Part shown: piece after piece, positions 34,401 through 46,566 of the stretch | Layout: the number at the start of each line of letters is the position of its first letter | Numbering within the stretch: the first letter of the stretch is position 1 | Assembly (NCBI GenBank): GCA_037355855.1 | Contig: CM074759.1 | Coordinates: forward strand, 3,162,001-3,226,000 | Direction of reading: 5' to 3' | DNA: 64,000 nt | Source of the DNA: Pseudo-nitzschia pungens | Taxonomy: Eukaryota > Bacillariophyta > Bacillariophyceae > Bacillariales > Bacillariaceae | Program-made: the position numbers and the translations under genes | The notes under the pieces: model-generated | Databases searched by the model: none | Seen by the model: only the letters and a program-made list of their open reading frames with translations | Told to the model about the DNA's origin: nothing

Positions 34401-37336
34401 ATTTGAAATCAATCAAATAACAGAAGGATTTGGCAGGTTCAATAGCACCACCAGTGGCAATAATCCCACCAGCCCACCGGTCAAGAGCTTCCTGAAAGTC
34501 AACAGCTAATTCCTCACCAGATGTGGAGGAATCAGAGCCAGCACAAAACAAATCTGTGTCATCCACAAAGGCAAAACCCACAAGAGAAACCAGTTGCAGT
34601 GACAATGAAGTGAGAAGATGGACACCATGCCCAGCCTGTTGCATCATTCGGAAGACAATTGTTGACACCAAAGCCCAAAGAGTTGGACCAATACCATTGC
34701 CTTGGCCACAACCACTGAGAGGAACAGGTTCATCACCATACACAGGACCTGACCGACCAAAACCAGTTTTGATGTGGTGCTTGGCAAGTTGCAAAGTAGA
34801 CAAAAGAACCTCACACACATGTGCAGGAACCCGAAAGCTCTGGAGAGTGAGACCTGCAATGGGATGAGAGATCCTATCATAGCAGCCCTTGGCATCATTC
34901 ATAGCAACAGCACCGGATCTGCGCTTCTGCCGCAACACATCACATATGAGCTTCTTGTTCAGGCAGGTGTTGATTGCCTTGTGGTGTTTCCTGCTTCCAT
35001 GTTGATCAGCAGCCACGGCATTGGCACGTTCAGCATGGGCAAGAATTCGTCTGCCAATCATCTTGTTGTTGATTTGGAACTCAGGAGACATCAACTGGAT
35101 GAGTCTCATCTTATCCACTCTATATTCACCAGGTTTCTTGAAGATCTCAACATCAGTGATGACCTGCCAAGCAGAAGGAGAGAAGCCAACAATCAATGGG
35201 ACGGATCTCAGGAGAGTGTCAAACTTGTTCAGCTGGGGATCCAGGGCAAAGGCCTTGTGGTGGGCAAAACTCAAACAAGAAGGTTCACTTGCTGTGCGTT
35301 CCCTCTGGCGTTTCCAGGCAGCAGCATTGTCAGCTGGACACACTGAATAGTCAAAGGGGGGCAAACTCAGAATAGAGTCAGGGACTTTGAGACAGGAAAG
35401 AAATTCAGAAAGGTATTGGTCAGTGGCAGGAGGAGGAATGTATGTGCCATCAAGGACTTGGGGAGCAGCATGGGCAGTGCCTAGGTAGCCAAAATCCTCA
35501 ATGAAGGAGGGAGTCATGGAAGGAGTGCCAAGACACTGCTGTTGACGCCGGACATTAGATTCAGCCATAGCTGGAACCATAGTAGACTGAGATTCCAAGA
35601 CCTGTTCAACACCATCATGGCCAACTGCAATAGCGCGCAAGACTGCTGACTTGTTGACACGTCCCCGAATAGACCGAGCAGCGAGACCAAGCTCTCTTTG
35701 AAGACGTTCCCTGCGCATCCTGGCACGAATCTGGGAAGCATGCTGGTTGTGAGGCTTGCCTTCAGCAAGAAGTGCATCCACCAGGCCTTGATTGAAGGAG
35801 TCTCTCCATGAGGGGGCCAATTTCTTCACTGCCCGGTATTGCTTGTAAGCTTGTTTCAGATGGAGGAGAGCACTGGAAAGGTCACTGTGTTCTCCTTTGT
35901 AGAGAGAAAGCTTGCAGGCCAACCTTTTCAAAACAGTATGACTGGTGGACACACCTTGTCTCAACTTAACAACACGCCGCCAAAAGTCAATGGTATCACG
36001 ATAGACTTGCAGCTGTGGTGACCATGGAACCAAACCAGCTCTAGTGTGGCAGAGGTTTTGTTCAACAGAGAGCCTGAGAGAGGTAGAGGTTTCATGAAGT
36101 ACTTCATATGTGGTGATGAGATCAGTGCGCACAGAAATATCCCCAGACTGAAACTGAGCCAGTAGGTGCTCCAGCTTAGCTTGGAGAGAAAACACTCCAG
36201 CCTTGAGAAAGCTGTGCCTCACTCGCTTGAAATACCGTTGGCGCAGATGAGGGTGGGAGGACTGGAGTTTGGAATGAGAGAATCTCACAGGAGGTGGAAT
36301 ATGTTTGCCCATGAGGCTGCAATTACAAACCTCAATCCAAAGCATTCTATGGTCAGATTCCATACCATGGGCACCTCCAAAGGGACAATACCCAGCCCTG
36401 AGAACATCAACATTCTCAGAGACCCAAATGGCATCAATTGGTGTTCTGGTAGTGTTGCGGTTGTGAGTGGTAGGAGGCGAAGACGTACTATGAAGTGTAA
36501 GAATGGCATCTCTGAAACCAAGAGCCTTGAGCTCAAAAGACAAGCCATCAGTCCTGACATCAGCATTCTGGTCAATCCCAACAATGACGATCACCTGCAC
36601 CCAGACAGACTTGAAGGGCAGCAGTTAAATCCCTGTGAAAGAGAATGCATGGATTGGGACTGAAAAGATTTTCAGCGGCTTGAAAGTATCGGTACTGTTG
36701 ATTCCAGACTGAGCCAAGATCCCTATCATTTTCAACCGGGCAGTAGGCAGAAAACATGGTGACATTGTAGCCATCCCTGCCCTGAAACTTGACAAAGGAC
36801 CATCTGCCAAGACCAGATGGATCAGCGCCATGTGCAACCTTGTGTGAGCTGAACAGCTGGTCAATGGAAAAACCTGTGCCGCCAGGCTGAAGCCAAGAGC
36901 AGGCAGAAGCTTCATGCTTGTTGTTAGCAAGATAGGAAAAACTTGAGGGACTGACATTCTTCATGCGCCGATTGAAAAGATCACAGGGCAGGAGTTTGGA
37001 TTCATTCAAACAATGTTCAGCAAAAAGCGCCACACTGGCGTTACTCTTGACAAATTGACGGGCGTTGTGCTTGGACCTGGACATAAAGGCAGCTCTACGC
37101 TGGGGTCCAATGTTTTGGAAGGTGATGATGGTGGAATTAGAGGATGGAGCTTGAGGAAAGGAATGACCAAAACTGTCAGAATCCTTAGCAGCAAGAGAGT
37201 CTCCATGAAGAGTTAATTGGACAAAATGAGAGACAGGGGAAGAGGCGGAGGGGGAAAAGGGAGAAACAGGAGAAGCATTGATGGGATTTGGATTGGAAGG
37301 CATCCCATCACACCTCATACCAGAATAGCTAACCAT
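31498..37336 (-). pseudogene. ORF2 of element G: endonuclease-RT-RNase H, 2-nt deletion
   Basis: The ORF is 1946 codons long apart from one lesion. Two bases are missing at about 36588/36589 (GATCGTCATTG versus GATCAAGTCATTG), inside the endonuclease just before the GIDQNAD motif. Translation from the ATG at 37336 therefore stops at about 36572. Downstream, the frame is open for 1700 codons to 31498 and keeps the rest of the endonuclease, RT with NDAKGCYDRI and FVDDTD, RNase H and the finger. The C-terminus is RAWLTGPQG, as in B. Confidence 0.93.
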
Positions 37337-40300
37337 GATCAGAAGGAAACCGAGTCTGTCGCACGGAAGGAAGAGTTGCCGGAGCTGATTTGGTGGAGAC
37401 ATTGGCATGGCTCAAGTCACTGACACTAGCATCATGGCTGGAAGTGAATGCAATTGCAGCAACTCCAAGCCGCAATGCAGAGGCTGCGTCTTCCTCACCA
37501 CCGGCAGCAGGAACTGCAGTTGGGGCGTCAGGAGAGGCCACAGGGAGGTCACCAGCCATGGCATTATGGGGAGGGTCAGGAACTTCAGGGGGAACATCAG
37601 GAGAGATACCAGGGGAGGCATCAGTCTTGGCAGCAGGGGGAGAATCACCTCCAGGAGGAGCATCACTTGCAGGCGGTGAGGCCTGGACATCAGTGAGATT
37701 GGAAGTGCCGGTCGCTAAAGTATCCATAGATTGAGAGTCATCAAAGCCTCCACCACCACTGTCAGCACGGGCTTGGAGGTTAAAGTGCAAATCCAGATCA
37801 AAAGTGAGATCAGGAGCAAGGTCAACTGACAAGTCATCATCAACAAGTTCCCAGTCTCGTGCATCCCCATCACCAAAAAAGGGAAGAGAGTTATCCTGCA
37901 TTGGATCTGCAGCAGGTGCAGTTTCCACAACACAATTAACAGCAGCATCCCAATGATAAGCTTCCATTTCAGTCAAGCACTCAGAAGAGAACCATTGTCT
38001 AACACAAGAACCATACTGAGCTTCCAGAAAAATAGGCAGGAAAGACAACATGGCCATTGCTTCAGCCTTGGTAGTGATGTTGTACAAAGCAAGGATCTCG
38101 CCTCGGTATGAACTGGTATCAACAGAAAGAAAAAGAGGCCATGACCAATTGTCACGGGTTCTGATGCCCAGAAGCACACTGCGCAGTGTCTTCAAACCCA
38201 GCCCTTGGCCCAAGTCAACTGGAAGATCAAGATCAACTACCCCCAGAACAGGAGCAGTTTCATGGCTCTCAATAAATTTGGCTTGGCGGTGCTTAGCCTG
38301 GCGAACAGTCTTGAGCTTGGAGGGGGGAAGAGGTCTGTCAGAAGGATTGGTAGCTGTCTCAATAAACTTGTAGAATTTACCATCAGGTAAAGAGGCAATG
38401 TCTGAAGGTTTGCAACGGTTGAACTGGGCTTTGAGGAGCTTAACAGTTTGGGCGCGCTTTGTTGCATCACATAAAACATGAGCAGCCAGAACCGGATTGG
38501 GATCAGGAGTTCTGGAGTTGTCAAGGCTGATATTCTTCCTGATAACAGCAATAGGACATGCCTGAAACCTGGGATGAGTCTGAAGCAATTCGTTGTAGTG
38601 GTCAAGATCAAAACTCTGCATGTAAGATCCAAGGAGAAAGCCACAGGTGACAATAACTGGGGCCTGTATGTGGTCATATTTCAGGTCCATGTCACGGTCT
38701 CTGAGCCTCTGGAGCAAGTGTGCTGAAAAGAGTTTCTCCAGGGAAGCACTGTGTCCCACAAAGAATCGTAGATGAGGAGCAGTTCTACTGCGAAGCCATA
38801 GCTGAGCAACATACAATTCCAAGGTCTTCCTGTCAGGAAGTGTCGCCCAAAACTTGGTAACAGGCTTGGCCTTGGGGTTGAGCCTGGCTCTTGAGGGAAA
38901 AACATACAACACCAGGCGCTTGTCAACAGTCCATAGAAGATCCAAAGCTTCCTTGAGAGACTTGAGCAGCTCATCATATAGTTCCCCAGGGCGTTGTGAC
39001 ATCAACCTTGGAAGGGACAGAGTGACATAAGAACTATGAGAACACTTGGTGCCAGCAGTGACATCCACTGGAGCTCTAGAATCACTGGAGCAAACCCCTC
39101 GGCGTTGGAGGAAATGCCCAGCAGAGGAGGACAAGACAGTAGCATCACCACCACCAGGAAGAAAGGACACTGATTTGGAAGTGGAAGATTTGGAAGTGGA
39201 AGCGTCATCAGCCACTGGTGGCGCAGGTGTAGGAGGGCGCTTCTTGAAATGCCAATGAGAACCAAGCACCTGATTGGCTGCCCACCATACTTTGCCTTCA
39301 GTGCTAGGCAAAAGGTTGCCTTCACAATACAGGTCATCAAAACACTCAGGAGACATCTTGACCAAACCAATAAGACATTTCTTCAGAGCCTGGCCAGGTG
39401 GTTGCTTGGTCCAGGCTGGGGCAGAGTCTTGAAAGCAAGCAGAGGCAATAGAAGCCAAGGAAGCTACAGAGGCATTGCGCCAGTCTGGAGTGTCCGGAAA
39501 AACCTGAGCATAAACAGGAGGGATGGCAGTCCGGCAAATATCATGGATGGATTTTTTGTCTTTACCCTCCTTCTTGCTGAAAAAGTGTGTGGGGCTTGTA
39601 CACCCAGCCCATAACCGGTTACCAGTTGGAGATTTTCGAAAGGCATGAATTGCAGATGGTATAGGAGACTTGCCAGAACAGGGACCCTTACCATAAAAAC
39701 ACCAGAAGAAGGAAGCGGAATGAGCCCTGTTGGCAGCAGCCAGAGCCGCTTGGCGTTGGGATTGGCGTGCTTGCTGCTGAGAGGGATCAGCTTTCTGGGC
39801 AGAGGAAAAGGCAAGAGTAGATTGCTTGAGGATAGATGAAGCAGGGACCTTGCCTGAGGTCCCAGAGCCCTTTGGTGTGTGTCTGGTCGTCTGTTGGCCT
39901 GGCAGCTGGGAGCCTGCCTGGTTGAATCCTGGCTGCTGGGAGCCTGGGGGCCGGGGTCCTGACTGCTGGGATCCCTGCTGCTGGGAGCCCTGCTGCTGGG
40001 AGCCAGAGGACTGGGAGCTTATCAGCTTGGGGTCTGACAGCAAAGCACCTGACGACTGAGAGCCTGACAGAGTACCTGACTGTGGAGGACCTGACTCCTG
40101 GGAGCCTAGCTGAGAAGCTGTTGACAGAGAAGAAGTTTGCAAGGAATCCCCTGGTGCAGAGTCCCCTGGTGCAGATTCCCCTGGTGCAGATTCAGTGCCA
40201 AGCATCTCAACATCAGAGAGCACGCCTGCAGAAGAAGAAGTCTTCAAGGAATCCCCTGGAGCAGGTTCAGTGCCAAGCATATCAACATCAGAAAGCACAC

Positions 40301-40580
40301 CTGCAGATGAGGACACAGAAGAAGATGAAGACATATCATCAACAGAAGACCCAGGCATAGAGGATGAAGAGGTTGATGAGGCAGAGGAAGAGGATGATCT
40401 GGTATCAAGAGTAGGAGAGGGAGTAGTAAGAGCAGAGGTGACACTAGAATGTCTTGGAGGGGTCTTTTGCACAAATGGGCGCTTGTTAGACCGAGTCCCA
40501 GAGGCAGACCTAGCAGAAGAAGGAGGTGTGGAAGATCTTTTCTTCCGGGAAGCTGTTTGGGAGGTGGGCCGCGGAGGCAT
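37329..40580 (-). CDS. ORF1 protein of element G
   Basis: The protein is 1083 aa, the same length as ORF1 of B and starting MPPRPTSQTASRKKRSS (ATG at 40580-40578). Comparing the two translations by eye I noticed only a few changes: Q to K in GQALKQ, V to A in FVGHSV and Q to H in LFSAQL. It has the same Ser/Gln-rich N-terminal region, conserved middle and acidic Pro/Ala-rich tail. The stop (37331-37329) overlaps the ORF2 ATG. The frame is intact. Confidence 0.88.
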   Translation of the reverse strand: MPPRPTSQTASRKKRSSTPPSSARSASGTRSNKRPFVQKTPPRHSSVTSALTTPSPTLDTRSSSSSASSTSSSSMPGSSVDDMSSSSSVSSSAGVLSDVDMLGTEPAPGDSLKTSSSAGVLSDVEMLGTESAPGESAPGDSAPGDSLQTSSLSTASQLGSQESGPPQSGTLSGSQSSGALLSDPKLISSQSSGSQQQGSQQQGSQQSGPRPPGSQQPGFNQAGSQLPGQQTTRHTPKGSGTSGKVPASSILKQSTLAFSSAQKADPSQQQARQSQRQAALAAANRAHSASFFWCFYGKGPCSGKSPIPSAIHAFRKSPTGNRLWAGCTSPTHFFSKKEGKDKKSIHDICRTAIPPVYAQVFPDTPDWRNASVASLASIASACFQDSAPAWTKQPPGQALKKCLIGLVKMSPECFDDLYCEGNLLPSTEGKVWWAANQVLGSHWHFKKRPPTPAPPVADDASTSKSSTSKSVSFLPGGGDATVLSSSAGHFLQRRGVCSSDSRAPVDVTAGTKCSHSSYVTLSLPRLMSQRPGELYDELLKSLKEALDLLWTVDKRLVLYVFPSRARLNPKAKPVTKFWATLPDRKTLELYVAQLWLRSRTAPHLRFFVGHSASLEKLFSAHLLQRLRDRDMDLKYDHIQAPVIVTCGFLLGSYMQSFDLDHYNELLQTHPRFQACPIAVIRKNISLDNSRTPDPNPVLAAHVLCDATKRAQTVKLLKAQFNRCKPSDIASLPDGKFYKFIETATNPSDRPLPPSKLKTVRQAKHRQAKFIESHETAPVLGVVDLDLPVDLGQGLGLKTLRSVLLGIRTRDNWSWPLFLSVDTSSYRGEILALYNITTKAEAMAMLSFLPIFLEAQYGSCVRQWFSSECLTEMEAYHWDAAVNCVVETAPAADPMQDNSLPFFGDGDARDWELVDDDLSVDLAPDLTFDLDLHFNLQARADSGGGGFDDSQSMDTLATGTSNLTDVQASPPASDAPPGGDSPPAAKTDASPGISPDVPPEVPDPPHNAMAGDLPVASPDAPTAVPAAGGEEDAASALRLGVAAIAFTSSHDASVSDLSHANVSTKSAPATLPSVRQTRFPSDHG

Positions 40581-43206
40581 TGTACCAGAAGTGGAGCACT
40601 GAGGGCAGAGACACCAGCTGCGGTTGAGGGCAAAGGCCGGGGCAGGAGAAGCACCGGTTGAGATCAAAGCAACAGCTGAAAAGCAGGCAATTGGGTGTTG
40701 GACCAACAGCAGACACGCCTCTTGGATGTGCAAGTGCCAGGTGATGACAAAGGCCGGGGCAGGAGAAGCACCGGCTGATGACAAAGGCCGGGGCAGGAGA
40801 AGCACCGATTGAGGGCAAACAACAGCTGAAAAGCAAACAATTGGGTGCGAGACCAACAGCAGACACGCCTCTTGGAAGTGCAAGTGCCAGGTGATGACAA
40901 AGGCCGGGGCAGGAGAAGCACCGGTTGAGGGCAAACAACAGCTGAAAAGCAAGCAATTAGGTGCTGGACCACCAGCAGACAAGCCTCTTGGATGTGCAAG
41001 TGCCAGGTGATGACAAAGGCCGGAGCAGGTGAAGCACCGGTTGAGGGCAAAGGCCGGGGCAGGAAAAGCACCGGTGGAGTTGGATGTGCAAGTGCCAGGT
41101 GATGACAAAGGCCGGAGCAGGTGAAGCACCGGTTGAGGGCAAAGGCCGGGGCAGGAAAAGCACCGGTGGAGGGCAAATCAACAGCAGAAAAACTCCTGTG
41201 GAGTGCAGGAGCAACAACTGAAAAACGCCGCGCTTGAAAGGAGAAGGACCCGGTGTTGACAAAGGCCAGGGCAGGAGAAGCACCGGTTGAAGACAAAGGC
41301 CGGGGCAGGAGAAGCACCGGGTGAGGGCAAAGGCCAGGACAGGAGAAGCACCGGTTGAGAGCAAAACAACAACGGAAAAGCAAGCAATTGGGTGTTGGAC
41401 CAACAGCAGACACGCCTCTTGGATGCGCAAGTGCCAGGTGATGACAAAGGCCGGGGCAGGAGAAGCACCGGTTGAGGGCAAACAAAAGCTGAAAAGCAAG
41501 CAATTGGGTGCTGGACCAACAGCAGACAAGCCTCTTGGATGTGCAAGTGCCAGGTGATTACAAAGGCCGGAGCAGTTGAAGCACCAGTTGAGGGCAAAGG
41601 CCGGGGCAGGAGAAGCACCGGTGGAGGGCCACCAAAAACTGAAAAGCAGGCAATTGGGTGTTGGACCAACAGAAGACACGCCGCTGATGATGACAAATGC
41701 CGGGGCAGTAGAAGCACAAGTTGAGTGCAGAAATGCCAGGTGATAGGTTGTATGCTGGAAAACAGGGTACAGCAGCAACAACAGGTCCAACGTTGGTCTG
41801 GACAAGGAAAAACTCCAGGGGAACCAAAAGAAAGGACTGGAGCACTACCAGAAGAGTCACGTTCAAAACCAACAGAGGTGCTCTGGAGTTACAGAATTTG
41901 GAAACTCCAGTAGACCACTGCAAATCGTGTAGAAGCAAACTGGCTTGATTCAAAGACCTTGAGCGAGGCAATTAAACCAGGGAAGCTGCGTGCTTGAAAA
42001 CAGGGGCTTTAGTAGGAAAACTTAGGGACCGGGGAAGACCAATGGCAGGGCACACTTAAAAGGCTCAGGAGGGAACTTGAAGTTCAAACTCGCAAGTACT
42101 TATAAGTGGAAACAGTATCCAGGGGCAATTGGCTTGAAAACAGGGACCTTGAGCGAGACACTTAGGGACCAGGGAAGCAGTGGAAACAGTATCCGGGGGC
42201 AATTGGCTTGAAAACAAATACCTTGAGCGAGACACTTAGGGACCAGGAAAGCTGCTTGCTTGAAAAACAGGGGCTTTAGTAGAAACACCTAGGGACCAGG
42301 GGGAGGCTTGTGTCTTGAAAACAGTGTCGAACTTGAAGTTCAAGTTGGGGTTGCTTAATAGCGAAAACACTTAGGGATCAGGGAACTCGCGAACACTTAG
42401 GGACCAGGGAAATTGTAGTCTTGAAAACAAGGGGCTGTAGTAGCTGTAGTCTTGGAAACAAGAGTGCAATAAGTAGGAGTTACTTAGGGATCGGTTGGTC
42501 TTGGCTTGAAAACAGGTGTAGTAGGGGGAGCCTTAAGCAAAAACACTTAGGGACTAGGGGGCTTGGCTAGGAAACAGGGGTACTCTTAAGTGATAAACAC
42601 TTAAGGAGTGGTGGGCAATTGGCTTGAAAATAAAGAGGGAACTGGAAGATATGCTCGCGCGAACTTGCAAATACTTAAGGATCAGCGCGTAGGAACCTTC
42701 TAGAAGGGGGGTTTGTATGTGTTCGACAACTTCAACTTGAAAAGACTTAGGGAACTCAGCAAGGAACCTTGAAGAATGTAGAACGTTAAGTGGATATCAC
42801 TTAAGGGGCTTGGAAGACTGTATAGCGTTAAATAATAAGGTAGCTTGAAAACAGATCGAAAAACAAACCGAGCTCGGAGACAAAGAGAAAGGACAGAATC
42901 AGCTGTAGAAATTAGTACTGCAATTGCTGTAGAAAATTATGTGTCCTTGTTTTCGGTCGTGTTGCTTGTTGCTTGCCGACCGTCGACAGGAAACAAGGAA
43001 CCAAAGCAACCAAAGGAAGCAAGGAGCAGCCAAACAAACAGCAGAATCAGATAGGGGAGGTCTCTGTTAATAGGTGTAGTGCTTGGTGTTGTTGTAGGAG
43101 CTTTAGAAGTGAGTGAGATATCAAAGGGGAAAGTTGTGTAGAAATCTACGTGTTTTAAGTACTGGAACATCGGAACGTCGGACAAAATCGCGCGTCGCAA
43201 AATTGT
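40581..43206 (-). promoter_or_regulatory. 5' UTR of element G with 117-bp-class minisatellite
   Basis: Counterpart of the B leader: the conserved 5' terminus has GTAGATTTCTAC (43149-43138), then the TCCCTAAGTG motif zone (about 41990-42560), then the minisatellite (about 40612-41735). It is about 35 bp longer than that of B, which breaks the long upstream frame that in B runs into ORF1. A promoter role is inferred. Confidence 0.55.
40612..41735 (-). repeat. 117-bp-class minisatellite in 5' UTR of G
   Basis: Imperfect units share AAGGCCGGGGCAGGAGAAGC and GGATGTGCAAGTGCCAGGTG (plus-strand reading). Order and variants match B, apart from one difference around 41040-41170. Confidence 0.85.
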
Positions 43207-43229
43207 AACCTTGTGGGAACTGAACAATT
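43207..43229. repeat. Target-site duplication of element G, right copy
   Basis: Exact second copy of the 23 bp at 31174-31196, directly after the 5' end of G. Confidence 0.9.
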
Positions 43230-43707
43230 GGTCAATGGTAAAACCTGTGCCTCCAGGCTGAAGCCATGTGCAGTCAGAAGACTCATGCTTGTTGTTGGCA
43301 AGATAGGAAAAACTTGAAGGGCAGACATTCTTCATGCGCCTGTTGAAAAGGTCACAGGGAAGGAGTTTGGATTCATTCAAACAATGCTCAGCAAAAAGCG
43401 CCACACAAGCATTGCTCTTGACAAATTGACGGGAGTTGTGCCTGGACCTGGACATAAAAGCAGCTCTTAGCTGAGGCCCAATGTTTTGGAAGGTGATGAT
43501 GGCGGAATTGGAGGATGGAGCTTGAGGAAAAGGATGTCCAAAACTGTCAGAATCCTTAGCAGCAAGAGAGTCTCCATGAAGAGTTAATTGGACAAAATGA
43601 GAATCAGGGAAAGAGGCGGAGGGGGGAAGGGAAGAACCGGGGGAAGCACGGATGGGATTTGGAGTGGAAGGCATCCCATCAAACCTCACACCTGAAATCC
43701 TAACCAT
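43207..43707 (-). pseudogene. ORF2 of element F, N-terminal endonuclease part
   Basis: ORF2 starts at the ATG at 43707 (overlapping the ORF1 stop) and encodes TFQNIG and LFAEHCLN up to the SSHKV residues, where G interrupts it. Past 43207 the frame runs into the leader of G and is meaningless. It continues at 31196. Confidence 0.85.
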
Positions 43708-46566
43708 GATCAGAAGGAAACCGAGTCTGTCGCACGGTAGAAAAAGTTGCCGGAGCTGACTTGGTAGATGCATTGGTATGGCTCAGATCACTGACACTAG
43801 CATCAGTGTTAGGAGAAAAGGCAATGGCAGCCACACCAACCTGCAAAGAAGAGGCCACATCATCCCCAACACCAGGTTTGTCTACAGGCTGGCCAGCATG
43901 AGCCGCATCAGGGGAAGCACCAGGCAAAGAGGTAGAGGGAGATGCACCATCTGCAGAACCCTGAGTAGGTTTAGCCTGATGAGCAGTAGTTGGAGCCTGA
44001 GCGGCAGTGAGGTTAGAGGTACCAGTGGCTAGAGTATCCATGGATTGGGAATCATCATATCCACCACCACCACTGTCATCACGTGCCTGGAGGTTGAAGT
44101 GCAAATCCAGATCAAAAGTAAGGTCTGGAGCAAGGTCAACTGACAAATCATCATCAACAAGTTCCCAATCCCTTGCATCACCATCACCAAAAAAGGGAAG
44201 AGATTCATCCTGAATCTGGTCAGCAGCAGGAGCAGTCTCCACAACACATTTGGCAGTTTCATCCCAGTGGAAGGCTTCCATTTCAGTCAAGCACTCAGAA
44301 GAGAACCACTGGCGAACACAGGAACCATACTGTGCTTCAAGAAAAATAGGCAGGAAAGACAACATGGCCGTGGCTTCAGCCTTGGTGGTGGTGTTGTACA
44401 AAGCAAGGATTTCACCCCGGTAGGAGCTAGTATCAACTGAAAGGAACAGGGGCCAGGACCAATTGTCACGGGTTCGTATACCCATTAACACTCGGCGCAA
44501 AGTCTTCAAACCCAAGCCCTGTCCCAAATCAATAGGAAGATCAAGATCAACAACACCCAGAACAGGAGCAGTCTCATGGCTTGCAATGAACTTGGATTGT
44601 CGGTACTTGGCTTGTTTCACAGTCTTGAGCTTGGAGGGAGGGAGGGGCCTGTCAGAGGGGTTGGTGGCTGTCTCAATAAACTTGTAGAATTTACCATCAG
44701 GGAGGGATGCAATGTCAGAAGGCTTGCACCTGTTGAACTGACCTTTGAGCAGCTTGACAGTTTGGGCTCGCTTGGTAGCATCACAAAGAACATGAGCAGC
44801 TGAGACAGGATTTGGATCAGGGGCTCTGGAGTTGTCCAGGCTGATGTTCTTGCGGATAACAGAAATAGGAAAGGCTTGAAACCTGGGGTGGGTCTGAAGC
44901 AATGCATTGTAGTGATCAAGATCAAAACTCTGCATGTAAGATCCAAGGAGGAAACCACAGGTGACAATAACTGGAGCCTGGATGTGATCATACTTCAAGT
45001 CCATGTCACGATCCCTGAGTCGCTGAAGCAAAGGTGTAGACAGGAGAGTCTTCAAAGAAACGCTGTGCCCAACAAAGAACCTTAAATGGGGAGCAGTTCT
45101 GCTGCGAAGCCACAGCTGAGCAACATACAACTCCAAGGTTTTTCTGTCGGGGAAGGTAGACCACAGCTTGGTGACAGGCTTGGCTTTGGGGTTGAGCCTA
45201 GCTCTGGAAGGATAAGCATAGAGCACCAGGCGCTTGTCAACTTTCCAGAGCAATTCCAGGGCTTCCTTGAGAGACTTGAGCAGTTTGTCATACAGCTCCC
45301 CAGGGCTCTGAGACATGAGCCGGGGAAGGGAAAGTGTAATATATGAACTGTGAGAACACTTGGAACCTTCAGTGACATCGACTGGAGACCTGGAATCACT
45401 AGAGCAGACCCCGTGGCACTGGAGAAAGTGCCCATCAGAAGAGGACAGCACAGTAGCACCACCTAGACCAGGAAGAAAAGACACTGATCTGGAGCTGGAA
45501 GCAACACCCCCTGCTGTAGGAGCAGGAGTGGGAGGTTTCTGCTTGAAATACCAGTGGGAACCAAGTACTTGGTTAGCTGCAAACCAAACTTTGCCTTCAT
45601 TGCTGGGCAAAAGGTTGCCGTCACAGTACAAGGTTTCAAAACACTCAGGGGATATTTTGGCCAAACCAATAAGACATCTCTTCAGAGCATGGCCAGAAGG
45701 TTGCTTGGTCCAGTCTGCACAGGCTTGAAAGCACATAGATGCAAGGGAAACCAGGGACTCCACAGAAGCAGTCCTCCAGTCAGGGTTGTCAGGAAAAGCT
45801 TGAGAATAAACTGGAGGGATGGCAGACTGACAGACATCATGGATAGATTTCTTGTCATTCCCATCTTTCTTGCTGAAGAAGTGAGTGGGGCTTGGACACC
45901 CAGTCCATAGCCGGGATCCTGCTAGAGTGTTACGAAGAGTTTGGATGGGGGGGGAACGGAAGCACGACCAGTAAAAGGCCCCTTACCATAGAAGCACCAG
46001 AGGAAGGAATCTGAGTGAGCCTTGTTGGCAGCAGCCAGGGCTTTCTGGCGCAGAGTATTGCGCTCTGCAGACGGTGTGTCAGAAAGAAATGCAAGAGTAG
46101 CTTGTTTCAGACTAGACTTGGAAGGAGAGACCTTGGAAGGAGGGTGCTTAGAGTCTGAGTGCTCAGAGCCTGGCTGCCCATCTTCAGACGTCCCACTGAT
46201 GGACTTCCCACTGTTGGACTTCTCACTGTCAGACTTCCCACTGTCGGACTGTCCACTGCCTGACTGTCCATTGCCTGACTGCCCACTGCCTGACTGCCCA
46301 GGGCTGGACTGCAGTGCCTGACGGATTTGTGCTCATGACTACATCATCACGCTCACCAATAGACACAGCAGAAGTGAAGGACATATCATCATCAGAAGAG
46401 GAGGCTAACTGAGGGGAATCTCTGGCTGGAAGGGGGGAAGGGGTGGCCGGAGCAGAGGAACCAGCAGGTGGTTGGCGTGAAGGAGTCCCCACAAAGGCGC
46501 GTTTGTTTGAAGGAGGGGCAAGCAGGGGAGGCCTTTTGCGCCCGGAAGCTGGTGGGGGGGAGGCAT
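43700..46566 (-). pseudogene. ORF1 of element F, frameshifted
   Basis: The original ATG is at 46566-46564 and the protein would begin MPPP like C. A C-run right after the start is one base shorter than in C. Further indels fall in the Ser/Gly-repeat region (about 46230-46320) and at a C-run near 45945-45955. The last 687 codons (45763-43700) are open and carry the conserved blocks in divergent form (FLPGLGGATVLSS, PGELYDKLLKSLKEALELLW, CGFLLGSYMQSFDL). Divergence from C along the whole length supports greater age. Confidence 0.85.

Larger units (their letters stand above)
31197..43206 (-). mobile_element. Element G: full-length LINE-type copy, sister of B
   Basis: This 12.0-kb minus-strand copy is uninterrupted. 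The 5' end is at 43206 (reverse complement of CGCGTCGCAAAATTGT) and the 3' end is TTAA units at 31197. The leader, ORF1, ORF2 and tail are almost the same as B, including most of the minisatellite, but the leader is about 35 bp longer. It has its own target duplication, so it is a separate insertion and not one arm of a duplicated block. Confidence 0.94.

Noticed and set aside
4453..43206. B and G as the two arms of one segmental inverted duplication
   Set aside because: Each has a different exact target duplication in F, and the sequence between and around them belongs to F. They are separate insertions.
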